From Vicinamibacteria bacterium (lineage in GTDB: Bacteria; Acidobacteriota; Vicinamibacteria; Fen-336), in NCBI GenBank assembly GCA_035570235.1, contig DATMML010000073.1, forward strand, positions 42,840-106,839: 64,000 nt of DNA, in the 5' to 3' direction. Of this stretch, positions 9,433-17,650 are shown piece after piece (position 1 is the stretch's first letter; every line of letters starts with the position of its first letter). The position numbers were made by a program, and so were the translations under genes. The notes beneath the pieces were generated by a model. The model saw nothing but the letters and a program-made list of their open reading frames with translations, was not told the DNA's origin and did not search any database.

Positions 9433-10191
9433 CTACTTGGGAAGCTCCTTGAGCAGCTCCCCTGCGCGCCGGCCGGAGGGGCCCCCGGGGTCCTTCTTGA
9501 GCGCACCCTCCAAGCAGGTGCGCGCCTCCTTGAAGCGTCCCACCCGGTTGTAAAGCTGTCCGAGGCTCAGGAGCAGCCCCGGATTTTCGGGCGCCTCCTT
9601 GGCCCCGATCTCCAGCTGAGCGATGGCCTCCTCCACGCGGCCCAGCCCCACGAGGGCGTCCGCGAGGCCGAGGTAGGGGTCGGCGTAGGACTTGTGGCGG
9701 TTGACGCTGGTCCTAAACCAGTTGGCGGCCTCGCCATAGTTCTTTTCCTCGAGGAACGCCTCCCCCAGGTTGCGGGCGGAGATCTCGGGGGTGGGGTTGG
9801 TGGGGTCGTTGAAGGCGGCCAGGAACTCCTTCTTGCCCTCCTCCCGGTTGCCGGCCAGGATCAGGGCCGACCCCAGGTCATTGCGCACGTCCGTGTAGTA
9901 GGGGTTGAGCTCCAGGGCCTTCTTGAAGGCCTCGGTGGCGTCCGCAAACTTCTGCTTCTGGGCAAGGGCCTGGCCGAGCCCCTTGTAGAAGTACGGGTTC
10001 TTGGGGTCGAGCTTGATCGCCTTCTTGAACTCGTCGATGGCCATGTCCGCCCGACCCTCGCGCAAATGCATGAGGCCGGCGGCGAAGCGGCTCTCGGGGT
10101 CGGCCTGGGCGGCGGCCGCGCCCGCGAGGCCCACGGCCAGGAAGAGGACGAGGGCGGTCCTATGGAGCAGTCGCTTGCGGAATGGATTCAT
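9433..10191 (-). CDS. Secreted tetratricopeptide-repeat protein
   Basis: The 252-residue protein starts with a clear signal peptide (MNPFRKRLLHRTALVLFLAV followed by a small-residue region ending AAAQA) and then has about five TPR units, for example FAAGLMHLREGRADMAIDEF, FKKAIKLDPKNPYFYKGLGQ and ATEAFKKALELNPYYTDVRN. TPRs make helical scaffolds for protein-protein contacts, here probably in the periplasm. The partner is not known. It lies between the HD-GYP gene and the roadblock gene in the same orientation. Confidence 0.85.
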   Translation of the reverse strand: MNPFRKRLLHRTALVLFLAVGLAGAAAAQADPESRFAAGLMHLREGRADMAIDEFKKAIKLDPKNPYFYKGLGQALAQKQKFADATEAFKKALELNPYYTDVRNDLGSALILAGNREEGKKEFLAAFNDPTNPTPEISARNLGEAFLEEKNYGEAANWFRTSVNRHKSYADPYLGLADALVGLGRVEEAIAQLEIGAKEAPENPGLLLSLGQLYNRVGRFKEARTCLEGALKKDPGGPSGRRAGELLKELPK

Positions 10192-10202
10192 GATTCGGGA
10201 CC

Positions 10203-12011
10203 TCAGGCGCTAGGGATGGAGGGAGCCGGCTCCGCGACGGGAGCGGCCGGGACTTGCCCCGCTTCCGCCTGGCGGGCGGCCACGGAGGCGCGGCGGGCCT
10301 TTGCGGGCGTCAGTTCCCCCGCGGCGGCGGCCCGTTCGAAGGCCTCCACACAGACGAGGTCGAACTTCTTCCCGGCCAGAAACCGCAGGCGGGCGAGCGC
10401 GGCTTCGAAGGTCATGGCCTTGGAGTAGGGGCGATCGGTGGTCATGGCGTCGAACGCGTCGGCCACGCTCACGATCCGGCCCAGGAGAGGGATCTCCTCC
10501 CCCTTGAGCCCGTCCGGGTAGCCGCTGCCGTCCATGTTCTCGTGGTGCATGAGCCCCGCCCCCGCCATCTCCTTGAGGAGGGGAACCGCCTCCAGGATGT
10601 GGGCCCCCCTGGTGGGGTGCTGCTTCATGATCTCGTACTCGTCCTCGGTGAGGGCCGCCGCTTTACGCAGGATCTTGTCCTCGATCCCGATCTTGCCCAC
10701 GTCGTGGATGATGCCGGAGAGGTGCACCCTCTCCACCTCTTCGGGAGTCATGCCCAGGTGCTTGGCCGTGATCATCGAGTAGTAGGCCACGCGTTCGGAG
10801 TGGCCGCGGGTGTAGGGGTCCTTCTCGTCGATGGCGTTGGCGAGCATGCGTATGGAGCCCATGAAGAGCTCCTTGTTGGTGGTGGCCGCCCTTTGGATCT
10901 CCTCGATGGACTTCTGGATCTCGTCTCCCATCTGGTTGAAGGCGTCCGCCAGCAGCCCCACTTCATTCTCGCTCTTGATAGAGACGCGGGTCGCGTAGTC
11001 ACCCCCGGCCAGCCGGCGGGCCCCTTGGGCCAGTTGCTGGATAGGCCGGCTGATCTGTCCCGCGAAGGTCACCCCCAGAACGATGGCCAGCACCGTCACC
11101 ACCGCCACCAGGGCCAGGGACTTCCGTCGCATGTCGAAAGCCGTGAAGTACGCCTTGCCCTCCTCCACCTGGACGATGACCCCCCACCCGGAGTCGTCGG
11201 GGACCCGGGTGTAGGTCCCGAGCATCTTGATCGCGCCCCCGGGGGCGGGGATCGCGAAGGGGCGGGTGGCGGCGATGCCCTTGGACTCGAGGAATTCGCG
11301 CACGATCTCGATGTTCGACATGTCGGTTCCGAGGCCCACCGATCGGTCGGAGTGGGCGATGATGTGGCCGCGGCCATCGACCACGTACACCGCGAACAGC
11401 TGCTCCCCCGTCTGCTCGGTCATGCGCCAGACGGGCAGCAGGCTGGCCACGGCGAGGACCACCCCCTGCACCGCGCCCCCGTACTTGACCGGCTCCGTGA
11501 TCACGAGCACGGGCTCCTGGAGCGAACTCGAGACCAGGGGCTGCCCGGTCATGGAAGTCCCCTGCAGGCCGCGGTAGAAGCCCTCCCGGAGCGCCTCCTG
11601 GATGGCGGGCTCCTGGAGCTGGACCCCGGACTGTGGCCCCTGCCCCGCCCGATCCACCACGCTCACCGAGTTGAAGCCGGTGTTCTCCCCCAGGTAGCGC
11701 TCCAGCGCCTTCTGATCGCGGATGTGGGCCAGCCGGGTGGGGAAGGGAATCATCCCCCCGTCCACTTCCATCGTGCGGGCGATGGCCGTCACCTGGGCCC
11801 GGAGGCTTTCCACATAGATGGCGGTCTGCTGGGACAGACTGCGCGCCATGTCGAGCTGGGTCGCCTTCTGGCTGAACTCCAGGCTCTCGCGGCTGGTGGA
11901 GACGAGCTTGTAGGAGGTCCACAGGAGCGGCACCACCCCCACCGCAAAGAGCAGGGCCAGCAAGTAGACGAGGATGCGTCCGCGACGCCTTCGCGGCCCG
12001 GTGCCGGGCAC
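10203..12011 (-). CDS. Membrane sensor HD-GYP phosphodiesterase
   Basis: This is a predicted cyclic-di-GMP phosphodiesterase controlled by an extracytoplasmic sensor. The order is TM1 (about 13-31), a dCache-like periplasmic domain (about 40-295), TM2 (about 299-318), HAMP (about 320-372) and an HD-GYP domain (about 390-560). The catalytic residues are intact: GHSERV (H404), HDVGKIGI (H436, D437) and HHENMDGSGYPDGL with the GYP triplet at 497-499. The protein ends with an Ala/Pro-rich tail. It lies 3 bases downstream of the adenylate cyclase gene, so c-di-GMP breakdown and cAMP synthesis are probably co-expressed. Confidence 0.93.
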   Translation of the reverse strand: MPGTGPRRRRGRILVYLLALLFAVGVVPLLWTSYKLVSTSRESLEFSQKATQLDMARSLSQQTAIYVESLRAQVTAIARTMEVDGGMIPFPTRLAHIRDQKALERYLGENTGFNSVSVVDRAGQGPQSGVQLQEPAIQEALREGFYRGLQGTSMTGQPLVSSSLQEPVLVITEPVKYGGAVQGVVLAVASLLPVWRMTEQTGEQLFAVYVVDGRGHIIAHSDRSVGLGTDMSNIEIVREFLESKGIAATRPFAIPAPGGAIKMLGTYTRVPDDSGWGVIVQVEEGKAYFTAFDMRRKSLALVAVVTVLAIVLGVTFAGQISRPIQQLAQGARRLAGGDYATRVSIKSENEVGLLADAFNQMGDEIQKSIEEIQRAATTNKELFMGSIRMLANAIDEKDPYTRGHSERVAYYSMITAKHLGMTPEEVERVHLSGIIHDVGKIGIEDKILRKAAALTEDEYEIMKQHPTRGAHILEAVPLLKEMAGAGLMHHENMDGSGYPDGLKGEEIPLLGRIVSVADAFDAMTTDRPYSKAMTFEAALARLRFLAGKKFDLVCVEAFERAAAAGELTPAKARRASVAARQAEAGQVPAAPVAEPAPSIPSA

Positions 12012-12014
12012 CCC

Positions 12015-13691
12015 TCAGGCCTCCCGAGCGGCGGCCCCGCGGGCCGGAGTCGCTTCGGAGCGGGTTTGGGCGACGACCTCGTAGACCGCGACCTCTCTCT
12101 CCTTGCCCTTGAGAGTGAAGGTGCCCAGGCTCCGGCAGTCGAAGAGGTCGGCCACGCTGGCCCGCGTATTCTCCCCGATGACCACCATGCCCGGCTTGGC
12201 CACCGAGCTCTCCAGGCGGCTGGCCGTGTTCACGGTGTCGCCGAGCACCGTGTACTCCTTCTTGTTGACGCTCCCGATCTCCCCCGCCACCGCCTTGCCG
12301 CTGTTGATGCCGATGCGGACGCGCACGGTGGGCCCTTCTTTGCGATCGGCGTTGAACTCGGCCAGGCGTTCCTGCATCTCCAGGGCGGCGCGGATGGCGC
12401 GGGCCGCATGGTCGGGCATGTCGAGGGGGGCCCCGAACACGGCCATGATCGCGTCCCCGATGTACTTGTCGAGCGTCCCCTCGTACTTGAAGATCACGTC
12501 CGTCATGCGCGAGAGATAGTCGTTCAGGAGCAGCGCCACCTGGGAGGGGCTCATCTTCTCGGACATGGTCGTGAAGCCGACGATGTCCGCGAAGAGAACC
12601 GTGACCTCCTTGACCTCCGGCACCCCCAGGGCCGCTCCCTGGGAATCGGAGGTGGCGAGGATCCGGCTCGTGACCTGGGGAGAGAGGAATCGCCCCAGGC
12701 GCTCCCTTTTCTTCTCCTCGGCCACGATCTTCTGGTTGAGTCGGGCCCGCTCCACAGCCACCGCCGCGTAGTTGGCGAGAGCGGTGAGAAGATCGAGGTC
12801 GTTGAGGGTGAAGCAGTTGGTGAGCATGGGGGAGTCCACGTGGATGATCCCGATGACCTGGTCCTTGTTCCAGAGGGGAGCGCACATCGCGCTCCGAATC
12901 CCGTGAAACCGGATGGAGTCCCCGGCCCCGAAGCGGGGGTCCACCATCGCGTCGGAGGTCAGGATGGAGACGCGGTCCTTCAGCACGCGGTCGGCGATGG
13001 TCTTGGAGATCGTGATCTTTCCGGTGTCGCTGCCCGCGCCCGGCGTACGGTGCTTGATCACCATGGGTACGAGCTTGTTGTCCGGCTCCTCCTGCAGCAT
13101 GAGGAAGCCGCGGTCAGAGGGAATGTGGTCGAAGACGATATCCATGACCTGTTGAAGCACCTCTTCCACGGGCCGGACCGCGATCAAGGTCTCCGCCACC
13201 TTGGTGAGGACCTTCAGGATGCGGTTGGACTTCTCGATCTCCTGCAGGTCCACGGCCGGGGTGGCCTTGCGGGGATCGGCGGGCGTGGGGATGCTGCCCG
13301 CGGTGTCGCTCGTGGAGAGAAGCCGGGAGAGCTCGCCCACGCTGCGGATGATGGTGCCCGCCTCCTCGGAGAGCGGCTTGGCCTCGTCCAGGATGACCTT
13401 GCCTTCGAGCGTCTTGCTCAAGGTCATCAGGAACTTCCCGAGCAGGATCCGGTCCCCGTCCTTGAGGGGGGCCTCCACCACGGGCACTCCGTTGACCTGG
13501 GTGCCGTTCTTGGACTTGAGGTCGGCGATCCGCACCCCGTCCTCGTCCACTGTGATGCGGGCGTGGGTGCGGGAGATGCCGAAGTCCTTGAGGACGATCT
13601 GGCAGTCGGGTGAGCGACCGATCACCACCTCGCCGGTGGTGAAGGTATACGCCTGCGGGGTGTCTCCGTCCTGATAGACCAGGCGATACAT
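12015..13691 (-). CDS. FHA-GAF class III adenylate cyclase
   Basis: The 558-residue cytoplasmic protein has an FHA domain (about 20-90, with GRSPDCQIVL, ISRTHA and SKNGTQVNG), a GAF domain (about 165-315) and a class III nucleotide cyclase domain (about 360-545). Both metal Asps are present (LFADIVGFT, D369; KYIGDAIMAVFG, D413), as are transition-state residues N488 and R492 in NTASR. K409 and T481 at the base-specifying positions fit class IIIb adenylate rather than guanylate cyclases. The FHA domain predicts binding to a phosphothreonine partner. The gene directly precedes the HD-GYP gene. Confidence 0.92.
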   Translation of the reverse strand: MYRLVYQDGDTPQAYTFTTGEVVIGRSPDCQIVLKDFGISRTHARITVDEDGVRIADLKSKNGTQVNGVPVVEAPLKDGDRILLGKFLMTLSKTLEGKVILDEAKPLSEEAGTIIRSVGELSRLLSTSDTAGSIPTPADPRKATPAVDLQEIEKSNRILKVLTKVAETLIAVRPVEEVLQQVMDIVFDHIPSDRGFLMLQEEPDNKLVPMVIKHRTPGAGSDTGKITISKTIADRVLKDRVSILTSDAMVDPRFGAGDSIRFHGIRSAMCAPLWNKDQVIGIIHVDSPMLTNCFTLNDLDLLTALANYAAVAVERARLNQKIVAEEKKRERLGRFLSPQVTSRILATSDSQGAALGVPEVKEVTVLFADIVGFTTMSEKMSPSQVALLLNDYLSRMTDVIFKYEGTLDKYIGDAIMAVFGAPLDMPDHAARAIRAALEMQERLAEFNADRKEGPTVRVRIGINSGKAVAGEIGSVNKKEYTVLGDTVNTASRLESSVAKPGMVVIGENTRASVADLFDCRSLGTFTLKGKEREVAVYEVVAQTRSEATPARGAAAREA

Positions 13692-13736
13692 GACCCTGAG
13701 CGGCCCGAGGCCGCGCCCGTCCCGGAAGTCCTTATT

Positions 13737-14717
13737 CTACTCCCTTTTCAAGCTCCTGAGCATCAGCTCGTCCACCGCCTCCCGGGGCGGCTTACCCTGG
13801 TAGAGAACCGCGCGCATCTGTTCGGCAATCGGCATCTCGATCCCCGCCCGGGCGGCCAAGGCGCAGGCGGCGAGTGTCGTACGGACTCCTTCCGCCACCA
13901 GCCCCGCCGTAGCCTCGCCCAGGCTCCGGCCGGACCCCAGGGCTTCCCCCACCCGCCGGTTGCGCGAAAGAACGCCCGTGCACGTGAGCACGAGGTCACC
14001 AAGTCCGGCCAGCCCGGCCAGGGTGTCCGGCCGACCCCCCAGGCCCACCGCCAAGCGGGACATCTCGGCCAGGCCGCGGGTGATGAGGGCGGCCAGGGTG
14101 TTGTGGCCATAGCCCAGGCCGCTCACGATCCCTCCCGCGATCGCGATCACGTTCTTGAGCGCCCCCCCGAGCTCCACCCCCACCACGTCGTCGCTGGAAT
14201 AGGCCCGGAAGGTCCGGCTGGAGAGGGTCTTCTGCACCGCCTCCGCCACTCTGCGGTCAGCGGAGGCCACGACCACGGCCGTGGGCTGCTCGCGGGCGAC
14301 CTCGAGGGCGAAAGAGGGCCCGGAGAGGACAGCCAGGGGAAGCCCGGGCACCTCCTCCTGCGCCACCTGCGTCATGCGCTGGAGAGTGTCGATCTCGAGT
14401 CCTTTGGTGGCGGAGACGAGAACCGCCTCCTTGGGCGCCAACCCCTTGAGCGCGCGGTACACGCCGCGGCAGAACTCGGACGGGATCACGACCAGGAGGA
14501 CCTCCGCCCCCTCGACCGCCGCGGGGAGGTCGTGGGTGGCGGCGATGCCCGCGGGTAAGGCCACCCCCGGCAGATGCCTGGGGTTCCCGCCGCCCTCGGC
14601 GATGTCGCGGGCGACCTCGGGCTCGCGGGCCCAGAGGCGCACGCGGTGGTCGGCGCGCACGCAGTGGGCGGCGAGGGCGGTTCCCCACGCTCCTCCTCCG
14701 AGGACGGTGACCCTCAC
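13737..14717 (-). CDS. gpsA: NAD(P)H-dependent glycerol-3-phosphate dehydrogenase
   Basis: GpsA reduces dihydroxyacetone phosphate to sn-glycerol 3-phosphate, the backbone of phospholipids. The N-terminal nucleotide-binding motif is VTVLGGGAWGTALA, followed by SATKGLE, LSGPSFALEVA, ELGGALKNVIAIAGGI and GLGDLVLTCTG, all family signatures. The GTG at 14717 overlaps the TGA of plsY (GTGA); an in-frame start at 15128 would run backwards through plsY and is rejected. Length is 326 residues, normal. Its product is the substrate of the adjacent PlsY. Confidence 0.97.
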   Translation of the reverse strand: MRVTVLGGGAWGTALAAHCVRADHRVRLWAREPEVARDIAEGGGNPRHLPGVALPAGIAATHDLPAAVEGAEVLLVVIPSEFCRGVYRALKGLAPKEAVLVSATKGLEIDTLQRMTQVAQEEVPGLPLAVLSGPSFALEVAREQPTAVVVASADRRVAEAVQKTLSSRTFRAYSSDDVVGVELGGALKNVIAIAGGIVSGLGYGHNTLAALITRGLAEMSRLAVGLGGRPDTLAGLAGLGDLVLTCTGVLSRNRRVGEALGSGRSLGEATAGLVAEGVRTTLAACALAARAGIEMPIAEQMRAVLYQGKPPREAVDELMLRSLKRE

Positions 14718-15313
14718 CGTGCAGGCGCCCCCAGCCGGCCCTCCCGGCCTTGGGCCAGGCGCACGATGTTGCCGCGGTGTCTCCAGATGACCAGGGCCGC
14801 GGCGCCGGTGGCGGCCCAGGCCACGGGCGGTGGAGAGCCGAGGATGAGGGTAGCCGCTGCCAGGGCGACCGCTCCCACCATCGAGCCCACCGAGACGTAG
14901 CGGGTCATGGCCACCACGAGCGCGAACGCGCCCACGGCCAGGAGGGTGGCATAGGGAGCCAGGAGCAGAAAGGCCCCCGCCCCCGTGGCCACGCCCTTGC
15001 CCCCCTGGAAGCCGAGCCAGGGGGGATACATGTGCCCGATCACGGCTCCCAGGGCGGCCAGGGCGGGGAGGACGCTCGAGGTCGGGGCCAGGGAGGACAC
15101 GACCAGGGCCGCGGCCGCGCCTTTGCACGCGTCCAGCAGGAGGGCCAGCAGCCCCGCCGCCTTCCCCGCGCTCCGCATTACGTTGGTGGCCCCCACATTG
15201 CCACTCCCCACCCGGCGGACATCGGCCACGCCGAAAGCGCGAGCCACCATAAAGCTGAAGGGGACGGAGCCGATGAGATAGGCGCCGGCCAGGAGAGCGA
15301 GATGCCAGGGCAT
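14714..15313 (-). CDS. plsY: Glycerol-3-phosphate acyltransferase PlsY
   Basis: PlsY is an integral membrane enzyme that transfers acyl groups from acyl-phosphate to glycerol 3-phosphate. The 199-residue protein has about five membrane segments and the three conserved loops GSVPFSF, RRVGSGNVGATNVMR and FQGGKGVATGAGAF. It is coupled to gpsA by a GTGA overlap and follows thpR. Confidence 0.96.
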   Translation of the reverse strand: MPWHLALLAGAYLIGSVPFSFMVARAFGVADVRRVGSGNVGATNVMRSAGKAAGLLALLLDACKGAAAALVVSSLAPTSSVLPALAALGAVIGHMYPPWLGFQGGKGVATGAGAFLLLAPYATLLAVGAFALVVAMTRYVSVGSMVGAVALAAATLILGSPPPVAWAATGAAALVIWRHRGNIVRLAQGREGRLGAPAR

Positions 15314-15323
15314 TCCGCCCAGT

Positions 15324-15890
15324 CTACGCCCCGAGGAGAAAGCTCGCGAGGGGGGTGTAGAGCGCGCCTTCCCGCCCGACCTCGCTCCTGTAGAGGACCA
15401 GGCTCTCGAGGGAGACCTTGCCCAGGTCGGCGGGGGGCAGCTCAGGCGAGGGGGCCCGCTCTCGCCAGCGTCCGAGGGTTAGGTGCGAGCGGAAAGGCCG
15501 GGTCTCGCGCGGGAAGCCCACTCCCACCGCAGCCTCTTCGCAAGCCGCCTGAAGGGCCAGGACCGGGGGCGCCAGCGAGACTCCGAGCCAGAGCACGCGC
15601 GGGCTGCCCCGGGGGGGGAACAGGCCGAGACCAGAGATCTGGGCCTCGGACGGTGGGCAGGCGGCGGCGAGCCCCTGGAGCCGCGGCCCCAGCTGCTGGA
15701 TCTGCGCGGGGAGCGTGGATCCGAGAAAGCGCAGCGTGAGGTGGATCCCCTCCGGGCGGACAAAGCGCACGCCGGGCACGCGGTGTCGGATCTCCCCCAT
15801 CAGCTCCGCGATCCGCGCGCGCAGGCCCGACCCGATGGCGAGGGCCACAAAGGCCCGGACGTGGTCGGGTGGGTCCCCGCCCCGCCTCAC
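15324..15890 (-). CDS. thpR: RNA 2',3'-cyclic phosphodiesterase (2H family)
   Basis: This is a 2H phosphoesterase of the LigT/ThpR family, which hydrolyses 2',3'-cyclic phosphates. Both HxT(x) catalytic motifs are visible: IHLTLRFLG and SHLTLGRWR. The opening RAFVALAIGSGLRARI is typical. Length is 188 residues. The GTG start at 15890 overlaps the cinA stop (GTGA), and cinA-thpR adjacency is common in bacteria. Confidence 0.94.
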   Translation of the reverse strand: MRRGGDPPDHVRAFVALAIGSGLRARIAELMGEIRHRVPGVRFVRPEGIHLTLRFLGSTLPAQIQQLGPRLQGLAAACPPSEAQISGLGLFPPRGSPRVLWLGVSLAPPVLALQAACEEAAVGVGFPRETRPFRSHLTLGRWRERAPSPELPPADLGKVSLESLVLYRSEVGREGALYTPLASFLLGA

Positions 15891-17140
15891 CAGTGGGCGA
15901 GGCCGAGCAGGCCGCGCCGCATCATCTCCAGAGCCGCCTGCGAGGCCTGATAGCGGACGCGCTCGCGTCCGCCGGGAAAATGGACCTTGCGCACGCGTGT
16001 GCCCGCCGCCCCATCCAAGGCGAGGAAGACGAGGCCGACCGGCTTCTCCGCGCTCCCCCCGTCGGGGCCTGCGATGCCCGTGATACCCACCCCGATCGCG
16101 GTGCCCGCCGCCCGGCGCACTCCCGCGGCCATGGCCGCCGCGACCTCTGCCGAGACCGCGCCCACGGAATCAAGGAGAGCCGCCTCCACCCCCAGAAGCT
16201 CGGCCTTGGCGCGGTTGGAGTAGGTCACGTACGCCCGCTCCAGGAAACGACTGGCCCCCGGCACATCGGTGAGGCGCGCGGAGAGAAGGCCCCCCGTGCA
16301 GGACTCGGCCAGGGCCAGGGTCAGCCCCCGCTCGCGGAGGAGGTCGGCTACGACTTCCGGCAGCTCGCGCCCGTCCTCCCCATAGATGCGGCCGGGGAGG
16401 CTCTCGCGCAGCCCCGCGGCCAAAGCCTCGATCCGCGCTTGCGCCTCCGCCTCCGAAGCCCCGCTCGCGGTGAGGTGGAGCTCTACCTGGCCAGGTCCCC
16501 CCAGGATGGTCGTGCGCGGGTTGGTGAACGACTTGTAGACCGGCGCCACCGCCTGTTCGACGTCACTCTCCGACATGGAGGCGATCTTGAGCACGCGCGT
16601 CCGAAGCACGGTGCCCCCCGCCCGGTCCCGGATCAGGGGCGAGACCTGCTCCTCGAACATCGGCTCCATCTCGGTCGGGGGGCCGGGCAGGAGGATGAGC
16701 ACCCGGGCTCCGCTCTCCACGCGCTGGCCCGGCGCCGTGCCCCGAGGATTGGGCAGGACGATGGCACCTTCGATCACATCCGCCTGCTTCTCGTTGACGG
16801 GCGCCATCTCCCGGAGATATCGGCGGAAGCGTTCCTTCAGCATCTCCAGGAGCCGGGGGTCCCGGTGAAGCCCGCGTCCGAGGGCGGCCGCCGCCGCCTC
16901 GCGGGTGAGATCGTCCTCCGTGGGACCCAGTCCCCCCGTCGCGATCACGATGTCGGCGCGGGCGAGCGCGGCGCGGAAGGCGGACTCAAGAAGGGCCGCG
17001 TCATCGGCGACCGTGACCCGCGACCCCACCTCCACGCCCAGCTCCCGCAGCCTTTCCGTCAGATAGAGGGCGTTGGTGTCGGAGCGGAGCGGGGTGAGGA
17101 GTTCGCTGCCCACGGCCAGGATCTCGGCCCGCAGGGTCAT
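15887..17140 (-). CDS. cinA: CinA family nicotinamide-nucleotide amidohydrolase
   Basis: The 417-residue protein has an N-terminal MoCF/MoaB-like domain (about 1-170: AEILAVGSELL, TGGLGPTEDDLT) linked to the C-terminal CinA domain (about 250-415: LALAESCTGGLLSARLT, GITGIAGPDGGS). The C-terminal domain deamidates nicotinamide mononucleotide in pyridine-nucleotide salvage; the N-terminal domain has ADP-ribose pyrophosphatase activity in characterised members. Its ATG overlaps the pgpA stop by 4 bases, and its stop overlaps thpR. Confidence 0.96.
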   Translation of the reverse strand: MTLRAEILAVGSELLTPLRSDTNALYLTERLRELGVEVGSRVTVADDAALLESAFRAALARADIVIATGGLGPTEDDLTREAAAAALGRGLHRDPRLLEMLKERFRRYLREMAPVNEKQADVIEGAIVLPNPRGTAPGQRVESGARVLILLPGPPTEMEPMFEEQVSPLIRDRAGGTVLRTRVLKIASMSESDVEQAVAPVYKSFTNPRTTILGGPGQVELHLTASGASEAEAQARIEALAAGLRESLPGRIYGEDGRELPEVVADLLRERGLTLALAESCTGGLLSARLTDVPGASRFLERAYVTYSNRAKAELLGVEAALLDSVGAVSAEVAAAMAAGVRRAAGTAIGVGITGIAGPDGGSAEKPVGLVFLALDGAAGTRVRKVHFPGGRERVRYQASQAALEMMRRGLLGLAHW

Positions 17141-17634
17141 GTCAGGGGCCAGACGAGGAGCCCAACCCGGAGGATGAGGTTGGCGTAAATGCCGGCCATG
17201 ACGTCATCCACCATGATCCCCCAGCCGCCCGGAAGCCGCTCGAAGTCGCGGGCGGGATAGGGCTTGACCACGTCCAGGAGGCGGAAGAGCACGAACCCGA
17301 AGATCACGATCCAGGGCCGGAAGGGCAGGGCCAGGAGAGAGACCCACATGCCGATCACCTCGTCCCAGACCACGATTGACGGGTCCTCCTGCCCCACCCG
17401 TCGGGCGACGTGGGAAGCGGCGGCCACCCCGACGAGGAAGAGGACCGCTGCCAAAGCGGCCTGCTGAGCAAGGGCGAGTCTCTGGAGGGGCCAGAAGAGC
17501 AGCACTCCGAGGGCGGAGCCCGCGGTGCCGGGGGCGAAGGGCGCGTATCCCGAGCCGAAACCCGTGGCCAGAACCGTGGCGCAGGCGGTGATGAAGCGGG
17601 AGCGCGGGGCCGCGGGCGGAGCGGGATCGGCCAT
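17137..17634 (-). CDS. pgpA: Phosphatidylglycerophosphatase A
   Basis: PgpA dephosphorylates phosphatidylglycerophosphate to phosphatidylglycerol in the inner membrane. The 165-residue protein has the family blocks GSGYAPFAPGTAGSALG, DPSIVVWDEVIGMW and GGWGIMVDDVMAGI, with about four membrane segments. It overlaps cinA by 4 bases. With plsY and gpsA it puts three phospholipid-synthesis steps in one minus-strand run. Confidence 0.96.
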   Translation of the reverse strand: MADPAPPAAPRSRFITACATVLATGFGSGYAPFAPGTAGSALGVLLFWPLQRLALAQQAALAAVLFLVGVAAASHVARRVGQEDPSIVVWDEVIGMWVSLLALPFRPWIVIFGFVLFRLLDVVKPYPARDFERLPGGWGIMVDDVMAGIYANLILRVGLLVWPLT

Positions 17635-17650
17635 GGACGGGGATCATATC

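Noticed and set aside
10254..13613. 1119-codon open frame on the plus strand opposite the HD-GYP and cyclase genes
   Set aside because: It is the GC-rich mirror of two well-supported minus-strand genes. It shows no known domain, and long antisense open frames are common at this base composition.
14718..15128. N-terminal extension of GpsA through plsY
   Set aside because: It overlaps the well-supported plsY in another frame; the GTG at 14717 with GTGA overlap explains the start.
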